Source: VFZP01 sp043755595
Lineage (GTDB): Bacteria > Acidobacteriota > Terriglobia > Bryobacterales > Bryobacteraceae
DNA length: 64,000 nt
Direction: 5' to 3'
Assembly (NCBI GenBank): GCA_043755595.1
Contig: JAYUSQ010000294.1
Location: 1 to 64,000, forward strand
This document shows positions 33,643 to 42,204 of this stretch, piece by piece; the stretch's first letter is position 1; the number at the start of each line of letters is the position of its first letter. The notes below the pieces were generated by a model, which was not told the origin of the DNA, ran no database searches, and worked only from the letters and a program-made list of their open reading frames with translations. The position numbers and the translations under genes are program-made.

Positions 33643-36600
33643 ATGATGATCAAAATACTAGTGCTGTTTGCCGCCGGCTTGGCAATCCTGCCCGCCCAGA
33701 CGACGTCTACGTCGGTGCTGGGGACCGTCACCGATTCGAGCGGCGCCGTTCTGGCCGGCGCCAAGGTGACGCTCGTCAACACCCGGACGGGAGTGAAGAG
33801 CAACGGCGTGTCGACGTCGACCGGCGACTACCTGTTCCCGCTACTTGAGATCGGTCAGTACGAAGTGACCGTCGAAGCCCCTGGTTTCAAAAGCGAGGTC
33901 CGCAAAGGCATCCTGCTCCAAATCAACGAAAAGGTTCGCGCCGACTTTTCAATGTCGATCGGACAAGTCACGGAGCGAGTGGAGATAACGGCGGCGGCGG
34001 CCACATTGAAGACCGACGAAGCCTCGCTCGGCAACGTCGTCGAACAGCGCCGCCTGGTGGAACTGCCCGTGAACGGACGCAACGTCGGCAATCTGGCCAT
34101 ATTGCAACCCGGAGTGATGTTCGGCAGCCGCGGCGGACTCGACGGACAGAGCGGCAGCGGCGGCGGTGTGCCGATCCCCGGCCAGACGATCGCGATCGTC
34201 GCCAACGGACAGCGCGAAGTCAGCCAACACGCGACGCTAGACGGCGTGGTCGCTACCGAAGCGCGCGTCAATACCGTCCCCTTCTCGCCTTCGCCGGAGG
34301 CCATGGAAGAGGTCAAAGTGCTGACCGGTTCCTATTCGGCCGAATACGGCTTCAACTCCGGCGCTCAGTTGATCATGGTCATGCGTTCGGGCACCAACGA
34401 GTATCACGGCTCCGCTTACGAATTCCTGCGCAACGACAAACTCGACGCCGAGAACTACTTTCAAAATTACTTCACCCCGGCCGGCGCCGCGCGCATCAAG
34501 AAGCAAAGCCTACGGCAAAATCAGTACGGCGGCACCTTCGGCGGCCCGATCTCGATTCCGAAGCTCTATAACGGCAAGAATCGCAGCTTCTTTATGTTCA
34601 ACTACGAGGGCCGCCGCCTTCGCAATCCCGGCGTTAGTGGAGCCGCCTTGGTTCCGTCCGATGCCATGAGGACCGGCGATTTCAGCGCGCTGCTTAACCG
34701 GCGGAACCCTGCCGGCGTCGCGCAGCCTGCGGTCCAAATCGTGGATCCTCTTACGGGCGCCGATGCCCCGGTTCCATTTGCAGGCAACATCATTCCCGCC
34801 TCGCGCCTCAACGCCACCTCACGCGCCCTCAGCTCCTTCTGGGAAAAGCCGCAACAGATCCTGGCGGATCCATTGACCGGCGCCAACTATATCGGCGTGG
34901 GCGGACGCCAGGTGGATGACGATCAATACTTCCTCAAGCTGGATCACAACATCTCGGACCGCGACAAGGTGATGTTCCGCTACGCCACCAACATCCCCTA
35001 TTTTCTGAACCTGCCGGCCGCTTCGCCGCAATTTACCTATCGCGTGGAAGCTCGCAACAACAACGTGGCCACGCAGTGGATTCACATCTTCTCGCCCGCC
35101 GTCGTGAATGAGTTCCGTTACGGGTACTCCACCTCGCGCGACGATAGTTTCAATCCCCGCGCCAACACCAACTTCGATCTCAGCGCCATCGGCCTCGATG
35201 CGTTTCGCGTGGTGACGGACGGCAACCGGAAGTTGACCGCTCGCGAAACGGGCGTACCATCCATGAACGTGTCCGGCTTCCAAGGGCTGGCCGAAGCCGA
35301 CGGCGGCAACGGCTTCGACGATAACCGCCTGCATCAGTTCAGCAACAACCTGCAATGGAGCACCGGAGCGCACAGCTTCAAGTTCGGCGCCGAACTGCGT
35401 AGGATTTCGCTATTCCGCGGCGCTGCCAACGTTCCTCGCGGTTCGTTCGATTTCAACGGGAACCTCGCCAACAATGCCTTCGCCGCCTTCATGCTCGGCG
35501 TGCCCAGTGCGACCAACACGCCGGAAGGGCTCCCGCTGACCGACGTGCATCAGAAGCGAGTCGGGTTCTACGTGCAGGATGACTGGAAGGTAAGCAAGAA
35601 GCTCACGCTGAACCTGGGTGTGCGCCACGAATACAATACCGCCGCGAAGGACGTTAGGGGCCTGTGGCGTTCGCTCGAATGGCGCAACGGCTTGAACAGC
35701 CCGCCGGAATTCTTCCCGGCCAAGATCCGCGACGTCTACGACTTCTACAAGCCGCAGAAAAACATGTTCATGCCGCGCATCGGCCTTGCCTACCGGCCTT
35801 CGGAGTCGTGGGTAGTTCGCATCGGCTCCGGCATTTACTACAACGTGCATCAGTTGAACAACTACACGATTCTCAATCTCAATCCGCCGTTGTCGGGCAG
35901 TTCGAACTTCTCGAACGACTCACGCAATAACGGCTTGGTGAACCCCGCTTCGATCTTCAATTTCGCGAACCCGTTCGGTACGGTCAATCCGGCCAGCGCC
36001 GTCAGCGCGAACGTTCTCAACACCGATAATTTCCAGCCACAAGTGATCCAGTGGAGCTTTGACATCCAGCGCCGTCTGCCCGGTGAGATGGTGCTGACCG
36101 TGGGCTACGTCGGATCAAAGACCTCGCACCTCGACAACACTGTGGAACGGAACTCGCCCGATCCAGCCTTCAACACGGCGACATCTACTCTGCAATCGCG
36201 CCGCCCCGTGCCATTCATCATCGACAACGGCGTCACGCGTCCGCTCACCCGGCTCCGCTGGCTGGACTCAGGCGCCAACGCCTGGTATCAGGGCTTGCAG
36301 ACCAATCTGCAGAAGCGTTTCTCCAACGGCCTCAGCTTTGGCATCGCGCACACGTTCTCGAAGTCGCTGATGGAAGGCTACGGGCGCAATGAAGGCGACG
36401 GCTACAACCCGAACGCCTATCAGAATCCGCGCAACCGCGCCGCCGACAAAGCGCGCGTGGGCTTTGACGTCACTCACAACGTGGTGGCCAACTTCGTCTA
36501 CGAAATCCCGATGATGGCGAGCCTGAAGAAAGGCGTCGCCGGCGCTGTTCTGGCTGGCTGGCAGTCCAACGGGATCATCTCGCTGCGCACCGGCTTCCCG

Positions 36601-37080
36601 ATGACCGTGACGCAGGGCGCGATTACGAATACGTCCAACGTCACCATTCGCCCGGATCGTATCGCCGATGGCAGCTTGTCCAACGCAACCGTGAATCAGT
36701 GGTACAATCCGGATGCCTTCCGCATCGTCTCCTGCCAGAACACCGCGCTGCCCGAACTGTGCCGCTATGGCAACGCGGGCGTTGGAATCCTCGAAGGCCC
36801 GGGCTTCAGGAACATCGACTTCTCGATCTTCAAGAACTTCCAGGTGAAAGAGCGGCTGCGGATTCAGTTCCGCACCGAGCTCTACAACGTAACCAACACG
36901 CCGCAGTTTGCCCGCCCCAATGGTGGGCTCAATACTGGCGGCGGCTTCCTGCCCACGCGTAACGCTTCGGGCGGTATCGACTATCCGACGCAAGCCAATA
37001 TTTCCCGAGGCCCGGGCGCCATCACCGGCACCGTCTCACCCAGCCGCCAGATTCAGTTTGGCTTGAAGGCGATCTTCTAG
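33643..37080 (+). CDS. Oar-like TonB-dependent outer-membrane receptor
   Basis: A 1145-residue outer-membrane receptor. A signal peptide (MMIKILVLFAAGLAILPA) leads to a carboxypeptidase-regulatory-like beta sandwich (about 20-105, VLGTVTDSSGAVLAGAKVTLV), then the TonB plug (about 120-260, RLVELPVNGRNVGNLAIL, YSAEYGFNSGAQL) and a large barrel to the C-terminus ending in a terminal aromatic (QFGLKAIF). These Oar/SusC-like receptors import oligosaccharides or similar ligands; no SusD-like gene is present. ATG at 33643 has AGGAG 7-8 bases upstream; 44 upstream in-frame codons are rejected since the signal peptide starts here. Confidence 0.92.
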   Translation: MMIKILVLFAAGLAILPAQTTSTSVLGTVTDSSGAVLAGAKVTLVNTRTGVKSNGVSTSTGDYLFPLLEIGQYEVTVEAPGFKSEVRKGILLQINEKVRADFSMSIGQVTERVEITAAAATLKTDEASLGNVVEQRRLVELPVNGRNVGNLAILQPGVMFGSRGGLDGQSGSGGGVPIPGQTIAIVANGQREVSQHATLDGVVATEARVNTVPFSPSPEAMEEVKVLTGSYSAEYGFNSGAQLIMVMRSGTNEYHGSAYEFLRNDKLDAENYFQNYFTPAGAARIKKQSLRQNQYGGTFGGPISIPKLYNGKNRSFFMFNYEGRRLRNPGVSGAALVPSDAMRTGDFSALLNRRNPAGVAQPAVQIVDPLTGADAPVPFAGNIIPASRLNATSRALSSFWEKPQQILADPLTGANYIGVGGRQVDDDQYFLKLDHNISDRDKVMFRYATNIPYFLNLPAASPQFTYRVEARNNNVATQWIHIFSPAVVNEFRYGYSTSRDDSFNPRANTNFDLSAIGLDAFRVVTDGNRKLTARETGVPSMNVSGFQGLAEADGGNGFDDNRLHQFSNNLQWSTGAHSFKFGAELRRISLFRGAANVPRGSFDFNGNLANNAFAAFMLGVPSATNTPEGLPLTDVHQKRVGFYVQDDWKVSKKLTLNLGVRHEYNTAAKDVRGLWRSLEWRNGLNSPPEFFPAKIRDVYDFYKPQKNMFMPRIGLAYRPSESWVVRIGSGIYYNVHQLNNYTILNLNPPLSGSSNFSNDSRNNGLVNPASIFNFANPFGTVNPASAVSANVLNTDNFQPQVIQWSFDIQRRLPGEMVLTVGYVGSKTSHLDNTVERNSPDPAFNTATSTLQSRRPVPFIIDNGVTRPLTRLRWLDSGANAWYQGLQTNLQKRFSNGLSFGIAHTFSKSLMEGYGRNEGDGYNPNAYQNPRNRAADKARVGFDVTHNVVANFVYEIPMMASLKKGVAGAVLAGWQSNGIISLRTGFPMTVTQGAITNTSNVTIRPDRIADGSLSNATVNQWYNPDAFRIVSCQNTALPELCRYGNAGVGILEGPGFRNIDFSIFKNFQVKERLRIQFRTELYNVTNTPQFARPNGGLNTGGGFLPTRNASGGIDYPTQANISRGPGAITGTVSPSRQIQFGLKAIF

Positions 37081-37084
37081 GCCG

Positions 37085-37116
37085 GTTCCGAGCCGCCATG
37101 CGCAAGCATGCGGTCT
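37085..37116. repeat. GCAA-loop hairpin repeat, copy 1
   Basis: Five bases after the receptor stop. A stem of CCGC(C)ATGC against GCATGCGG with a GCAA tetraloop (37093-37113) has one bulged base. The same 32-base unit recurs at 41954-41985 with two differences, one of them at the bulge. GNRA tetraloops make very stable RNA hairpins. It may act as a terminator or a REP-like element. Confidence 0.65.
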
Positions 37117-37204
37117 ACTCCGATGGCTCTCTCCCGGTCTGGCATTCGGACCGCCGTGCCTTCACGGTCTAAAATAGGAGAGATCCATCGGAGTCCCTGC
37201 AAAC

Positions 37205-40200
37205 ATGAGTTCAAGCGGAGCCATCAAAGGCCGGTACGAAAAACGCCAAGTCCTCGGCGAAGGCGGAATGGGCATCGTCTATCGCGCCTATGACGCAGAC
37301 CTGAAGCGCGAAGTAGCGCTTAAGACGTTGCGCGACGGCGGCGACGAACTTGCGCTCGAAATGTTCCGCAAGGAATGCGGCGTACTGGCTTCGCTCAATC
37401 ACCCCAACATCGTCGACATCTACGACGTAGGGCAGTTCGAAGAAGATGGCGTCGAAAAGCCCTACTTCGTGATGCCGCTCCTGCCCGGCACCACGCTGGA
37501 CCGAATTATCAAAGGCGAACCGCAGCGCTTAACCGTCGAGCGTACGGTGGAGATCATCGCGCAGACCTGCCGCGGTTTGCAGGCCGCTCATGAGCGCGGT
37601 CTCATCCACCGCGATCTCAAACCGAGCAACATTTTCGTGCTCGCGGACGACACGGTGAAAATCATCGATTTCGGTATCGCCCATCTCACCGGCACCCATA
37701 CCAGCCTCGGCCTCAAGGGCACCGTCTACTACATGGCGCCCGAGCAGATGGAGATGAAACCGGCCAGCGCGCAATCCGACATCTATTCGCTCGCCGTCGT
37801 CTGCTTTGAAATCCTGGGGCGGCGCCGGCCCTTCATCGGCTCCAATCGCGACGAAGTAATTCGCGCCATTTTGCGCGGCTCGCCGCCCCCGGTCAACGAG
37901 TTGAATCCGTTGGTCGCTCAAACGCTCGGCCAAGTGATTCACGCCGGACTGGCCAAGAAGCCGTACCACCGGTTTCAGACATCGCGCGAATTCGCGGACA
38001 ACCTGCAAAAGGCGCTCCGCAATCAACCGCTCGAACGGTTCAATCCGGAAAAGGTTGAGCCGCGGATCCAGAAAGTGGAGAAGGCGCTCACCGGCCAGGA
38101 GTTTGAATTCGCCAACGAGATCCTTTCCGAGTTGGAGGAAGAAGGCCAACTCCATCCGGCGATTCGCAGTCTGCGCAATCGCTTGGACACCACGATCCGC
38201 GACCGCACGATCTCTCAACTGATCGACAGCGCTCGCCGCCGCCTGGAAGACAACGAGTACCAGTTGGCTCTGCAAAAAGTGCAGGAGGTGCTGCAACTCG
38301 ATCCGCGTCACGCGGGCGCGCTCGGCTTGCGGGCGGACATCGAATCGCGCCGCAGCACCGAGCAGATCGACGGTTGGGTGCGCCTCGCTCGCCAGCATCT
38401 CGACAACCAGAAATTTAGCCTGGCGCGCGAAGCGCTGGGCAACGCGCTGGCGATTAATCCGCAAGATACCTCCGCGAGCGGGCTGCGCGCCGAGATCGAG
38501 CGCAACGAAAGAACTACCGCCGAAGCGCGCTCGCGCAAGCGGGAATTATACGATCAGGCGCAGGAAGCTTGGCAACGCGGCGACGTCACCGCAGCCCTCA
38601 GCAAGATCGAACGCGTGATCGATGTTGATCGCCAAGCGCAAGGCGGAGCCGCGCTCGAAGGCGATCTGGCCGCCACGTATCAGACCTTTTACAACAAGGT
38701 GCGCTCCGAGCACGACACGATCAAGAGCAGCTACGAGGAAGCCAAGAACCACGTCGCCAATGGAAACTTCGCGGCGGCCGCCACGCTGTGCGACGAGATC
38801 CTGGCCCGCCATCCGGACCACACGCTGTTCCAGGCGTTGCGCTTCGATATCGGCGAAGGACAGCGGCAGGCTCTTTCGGCGGATATGGCTCGCGTGGATC
38901 GCGAAGTGGATGCGGAGCCGGACCTCGACCGGCGAGTCAAAATTCTAGAGGAAGCCATGGCGCGCCACCCGGGCGAAGTCCATTTCAAGCACGCCTTGCA
39001 GGGCGTTTCTTCCAAACGCGATTTGGTCAACTCGATCGCCTCCAAAGCGCGCAGCCTCGAAGAAACCGGCCATTTCCAGGAAGCGATTTCGCAATGGGAC
39101 ATTCTGCGCAGCATCTACCCGCAGTTTCCCGGCCTCGATTTCGAGATCGAGCGCCTCAAGAAACGCCGCCAGCAGCAATCGCGTCTTGACGCCAAAGCGC
39201 GTTGGGCCGAGCGGATCGACGGCGCTCTGAATGGGAGCGATCATCCGCGCGCCCTGGAATTGGTCGCATCGGCCTTGGGCGAATTTCCAGGCGATGCCGA
39301 GTTGACCGCGCTGGAGAAGCTGGCGCAAAAAGGCCTCGACAAGAGCCGTGAGGGACACGATCTGATTGCGCGCGGCCAGGAGTTGCGTCAGTCGGGTAAG
39401 CTGGCTGAAGCGGTCGCGGTCTTGCAACAAGCCGTCGCGCTCGACGAGCGTAACGCGGCGGCGCGCGGAGCCTTGGTGGAAGCGCTGGTGGCGCAGGCGG
39501 GAACGACGATTGAGCAGGACCATAGCTCCGCCGATCAGTGGATCGATCAGGCGCTCTCGCTCGACGCCGGCCATACGCAAGCGCGCAGTCTCAAGACATT
39601 GGTTGGCGACAAACGCCGCGAGGCGGGCGTCAATGACGCTATTGCCCGAGCTCGCGAATTGCAGACTGCCGGCAATATCAAAGCAGCCTATCAGGAGGTT
39701 CTGGCGGGCTTAGCTGCCTATCCCCTGGACAACCGCCTGACACAGTTGAAGAATCAGTTGAGCAAGAGTTTTGAAGAAGTCGAGAAGGCTCCCCAGGTTC
39801 AACCTCCTCCTCCTCCGCCGCCGCCGGCTCTCCCTGCTCCTATCCGGATTCCGCCGCCAACGGCGAAGCTTTCCGGCAAGGAGGCCAAGAAGAAGCACCA
39901 GCAGCAACAGCCACAAGCCGCGCCCACACCGGCCGCGATCCCCGTGCAACCGCCGCCGCCGGCCCGCGCCGTGGAGCCAACGCCAGCCACACAAAAAGCG
40001 ACATCTCCCAAGCCGTCAACTCCGCCCGCTGTCCCGCCGCCCCCAGGGAAGAAGACTCCACTATGGATCGCTGCCGTAGCGATTCCTCTGCTGGGCGCCA
40101 TCGGCTGGTTTGCCTTGAAGCCCCCTCCGCCGCCTCCGCCGCCGGTCGAAGCAAACGCAACCCGCGTTACGTTTGAGGTGGTAGTGAATCCGGCATCGGC

Positions 40201-41938
40201 GCGGCTGAGAGTCGCGGACAAAGACTTCGGCGCGAGCCGCACGCTCGATCTTGAAGCCGGAGACTATCAGTTGGAAGTTTACGGCGAAGGCATCAAGACG
40301 ATGCGCGTGCCGATCAAGGTGTCCAATGGCATGCCAGCCTTGGCTCCGATTCAAGCCGAGGTCGAACCGCCCACGCTCGTGCTCGCACTGAGCGGCGCCC
40401 GCGCGACGCTTGACGGCAAACTCGTCACCGCCCAGGGAGCCATCGTGATCGAGCCTGGCGATCACCGCATGGAATTCTTTCAAGGCATCGGCCGGGGCGT
40501 CGTCGAGTTTAACATCACTCCTGGTGCGGCTCCCGTTGTGAAGAATGCCGCCGCCTCGCAAATGTTTCTCGCCGCTGTGTCGGTCCTCGGCAAAAGCGGC
40601 AAGCTGTTCGGCGCAAAGAGAGGGGGTTTGGGAGCCGCGGAATTGGCGGACTTGCCGCCCACCGGACTCGACCTCACCGGCTTGACCGAAGCGCCCCAAC
40701 CGGTCCGCGTTTCCGACGGAATCGACACCCGCTCTTATGACTTAACCAGTTCGGTCGCTCCCGCCATGCTGATCTTTGTGGCCGATCCCGGCCGTGTCGA
40801 TCTGGCCGTGTTGAGTAACGAAGAGGGCGCCATCGTACAGATCAACGGCCGGCAATCCGGCGTAATTCAAAAGGGGCTGCGCCTGGAACAACTTGCACCG
40901 GGCGTCTACAGAGTAAAAGTTTCAAAACCCGGATTCGCTGAAGTCCCCGAACGCACCGTCACGCTCGTCAAGGGGCGTGGTCTTCGCGAATTGTTCGAGC
41001 TTAAAGCCGCGATGGGCTCCCTGCGAATCGTCGGCGCGGTGGCGCGCGCCCAGGTTTCGATCGATGGCAAACCGGCGGGCGAAACCAAACCGGGTGAGCC
41101 GTTCACGCTGCCGATCGAACTGGGCCGCCATCGCATCGGACTGAAAGCCGACAGTCACGTGGCCACTGACCGCGACGCCGACGTTAAGGCTGGCTCCGAT
41201 GCGGTCTTTGCCTGGCGTGACCTGTTGACAGGCACAGGCTCGGTGCAGCTCTCCGTATCGGGCGCGAACCTCAGCGTATCGTACAGCCCGGCCGCGGGCG
41301 GTGCATCCAAGGCGGCGGCCCCCGGCTCACTCACTCTGCCCGTGGGAGACTACACTTTTAGAGCCATGCCTCCGGGCGGGCCCGAACAAACCAAGCCAGT
41401 CAGCGTAAGACTGGGTCAATCGGTCGCCGTTTCTTTTGAAGCGTCATCGCGCTCCACGCAGCCCATCGAAACCAAATCCGGTGGGTCCAACCCCGGCGGC
41501 GCCCTCCCCTCCTTGCTCAGCGAAGAGTGGAAAGACGACGATGGCTGGAAAAAACTGGATGGCGGCAAACAGTTCGCGCTACCGGGCTCCGTCAACCCCG
41601 TCACGTTCCAGGTTCGCCGTCGAGGCGGGCTGCTGGGAGGGAAGCCTGGCTGGCTGTTTGTCGCCAGTCAAGGCGGTTTTGTCCGCTTCGAACTCGGCGG
41701 CGACAAGCTTACTTGGTGGGTGACGCAAGGCAACAATCGCGACAAAAAAGTCGGCGACGCCCAAGTAGCCAAGGATGCTGAGGAGGTGCGGATCGAGATC
41801 GGCGCGGACTCGATCACTCACACCATCGGCGGCGTGCCTGCGCGCGTAACGGCCTCCGAGCTTGGCTTCAACAACTTCAGTGGCGGGCACCTCCGTCTCC
41901 GCGGGCCCATCTGGATCAAAGGAATACGCGGGCGCTAG
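37205..41938 (+). CDS. Very large membrane Ser/Thr kinase with TPR-like repeats and PEGA-like domains
   Basis: A 1577-residue Hanks-type kinase. The catalytic domain (about 9-275) has GEGGMGIVY, Lys in VALKTLR, HRDLKPSN and IIDFGIAH, so it should be active. Residues about 285-855 are helical TPR-like repeats (recurring 'A..AL.INP.D..A..L'), then a Pro-rich linker (about 862-948), one membrane helix near 952-972 (WIAAVAIPLLGAIGWFAL), several PEGA-like beta domains (about 985-1430) and a LamG-like tail. The cytoplasmic repeats probably recruit substrates and the outer part senses surface ligands. It lies alone between two copies of the GCAA hairpin repeat. Confidence 0.9.
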   Translation: MSSSGAIKGRYEKRQVLGEGGMGIVYRAYDADLKREVALKTLRDGGDELALEMFRKECGVLASLNHPNIVDIYDVGQFEEDGVEKPYFVMPLLPGTTLDRIIKGEPQRLTVERTVEIIAQTCRGLQAAHERGLIHRDLKPSNIFVLADDTVKIIDFGIAHLTGTHTSLGLKGTVYYMAPEQMEMKPASAQSDIYSLAVVCFEILGRRRPFIGSNRDEVIRAILRGSPPPVNELNPLVAQTLGQVIHAGLAKKPYHRFQTSREFADNLQKALRNQPLERFNPEKVEPRIQKVEKALTGQEFEFANEILSELEEEGQLHPAIRSLRNRLDTTIRDRTISQLIDSARRRLEDNEYQLALQKVQEVLQLDPRHAGALGLRADIESRRSTEQIDGWVRLARQHLDNQKFSLAREALGNALAINPQDTSASGLRAEIERNERTTAEARSRKRELYDQAQEAWQRGDVTAALSKIERVIDVDRQAQGGAALEGDLAATYQTFYNKVRSEHDTIKSSYEEAKNHVANGNFAAAATLCDEILARHPDHTLFQALRFDIGEGQRQALSADMARVDREVDAEPDLDRRVKILEEAMARHPGEVHFKHALQGVSSKRDLVNSIASKARSLEETGHFQEAISQWDILRSIYPQFPGLDFEIERLKKRRQQQSRLDAKARWAERIDGALNGSDHPRALELVASALGEFPGDAELTALEKLAQKGLDKSREGHDLIARGQELRQSGKLAEAVAVLQQAVALDERNAAARGALVEALVAQAGTTIEQDHSSADQWIDQALSLDAGHTQARSLKTLVGDKRREAGVNDAIARARELQTAGNIKAAYQEVLAGLAAYPLDNRLTQLKNQLSKSFEEVEKAPQVQPPPPPPPPALPAPIRIPPPTAKLSGKEAKKKHQQQQPQAAPTPAAIPVQPPPPARAVEPTPATQKATSPKPSTPPAVPPPPGKKTPLWIAAVAIPLLGAIGWFALKPPPPPPPPVEANATRVTFEVVVNPASARLRVADKDFGASRTLDLEAGDYQLEVYGEGIKTMRVPIKVSNGMPALAPIQAEVEPPTLVLALSGARATLDGKLVTAQGAIVIEPGDHRMEFFQGIGRGVVEFNITPGAAPVVKNAAASQMFLAAVSVLGKSGKLFGAKRGGLGAAELADLPPTGLDLTGLTEAPQPVRVSDGIDTRSYDLTSSVAPAMLIFVADPGRVDLAVLSNEEGAIVQINGRQSGVIQKGLRLEQLAPGVYRVKVSKPGFAEVPERTVTLVKGRGLRELFELKAAMGSLRIVGAVARAQVSIDGKPAGETKPGEPFTLPIELGRHRIGLKADSHVATDRDADVKAGSDAVFAWRDLLTGTGSVQLSVSGANLSVSYSPAAGGASKAAAPGSLTLPVGDYTFRAMPPGGPEQTKPVSVRLGQSVAVSFEASSRSTQPIETKSGGSNPGGALPSLLSEEWKDDDGWKKLDGGKQFALPGSVNPVTFQVRRRGGLLGGKPGWLFVASQGGFVRFELGGDKLTWWVTQGNNRDKKVGDAQVAKDAEEVRIEIGADSITHTIGGVPARVTASELGFNNFSGGHLRLRGPIWIKGIRGR

Positions 41939-41953
41939 TGCGTTCGCGGCTCC

Positions 41954-41985
41954 GTTCTGAGCCGCTATGCGCAAGCATGCGGTCT
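41954..41985. repeat. GCAA-loop hairpin repeat, copy 2
   Basis: Second copy of the 32-base unit, 15 bases after the kinase stop; 30 of 32 positions match copy 1. The hairpin spans 41962-41982, again with GCAA as loop and one bulged pyrimidine. Both copies sit directly downstream of a plus-strand stop codon. Confidence 0.65.
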
Positions 41986-42076
41986 TACACAAATCCAGAA
42001 AATTCTCTAGTCGAGTCTAGGCGTTTGAACGCTCCCTGGTCCGGATCTGGGATGCGGCGCCCCGCGTTGTGTTTCT

Positions 42077-42104
42077 CCGCCCGAAAACCCGTAGTTCCGG
42101 GCGG
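42077..42104. terminator. GC-rich hairpin between convergent genes
   Basis: A perfect 7-bp stem (CCGCCCG with CGGGCGG) and 14-base loop lies between the kinase end and the convergent hydrolase end. A bidirectional terminator is likely by position; a T run is lacking. Confidence 0.4.
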
Positions 42105-42204
42105 CTCACCTTCTGTTTCGCTACACCTATCAATTTGGCTTACTACAGCACCAGGGGGCTTGGGCCGGCCTTCGCGGATTTTGTCCGCGGGCGTTCTTCG
42201 CGCG

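Noticed and set aside
37529..38464. Minus-strand 311-codon frame opposite the giant kinase
   Set aside because: Mirrors the TPR region with no motif or ribosome site.
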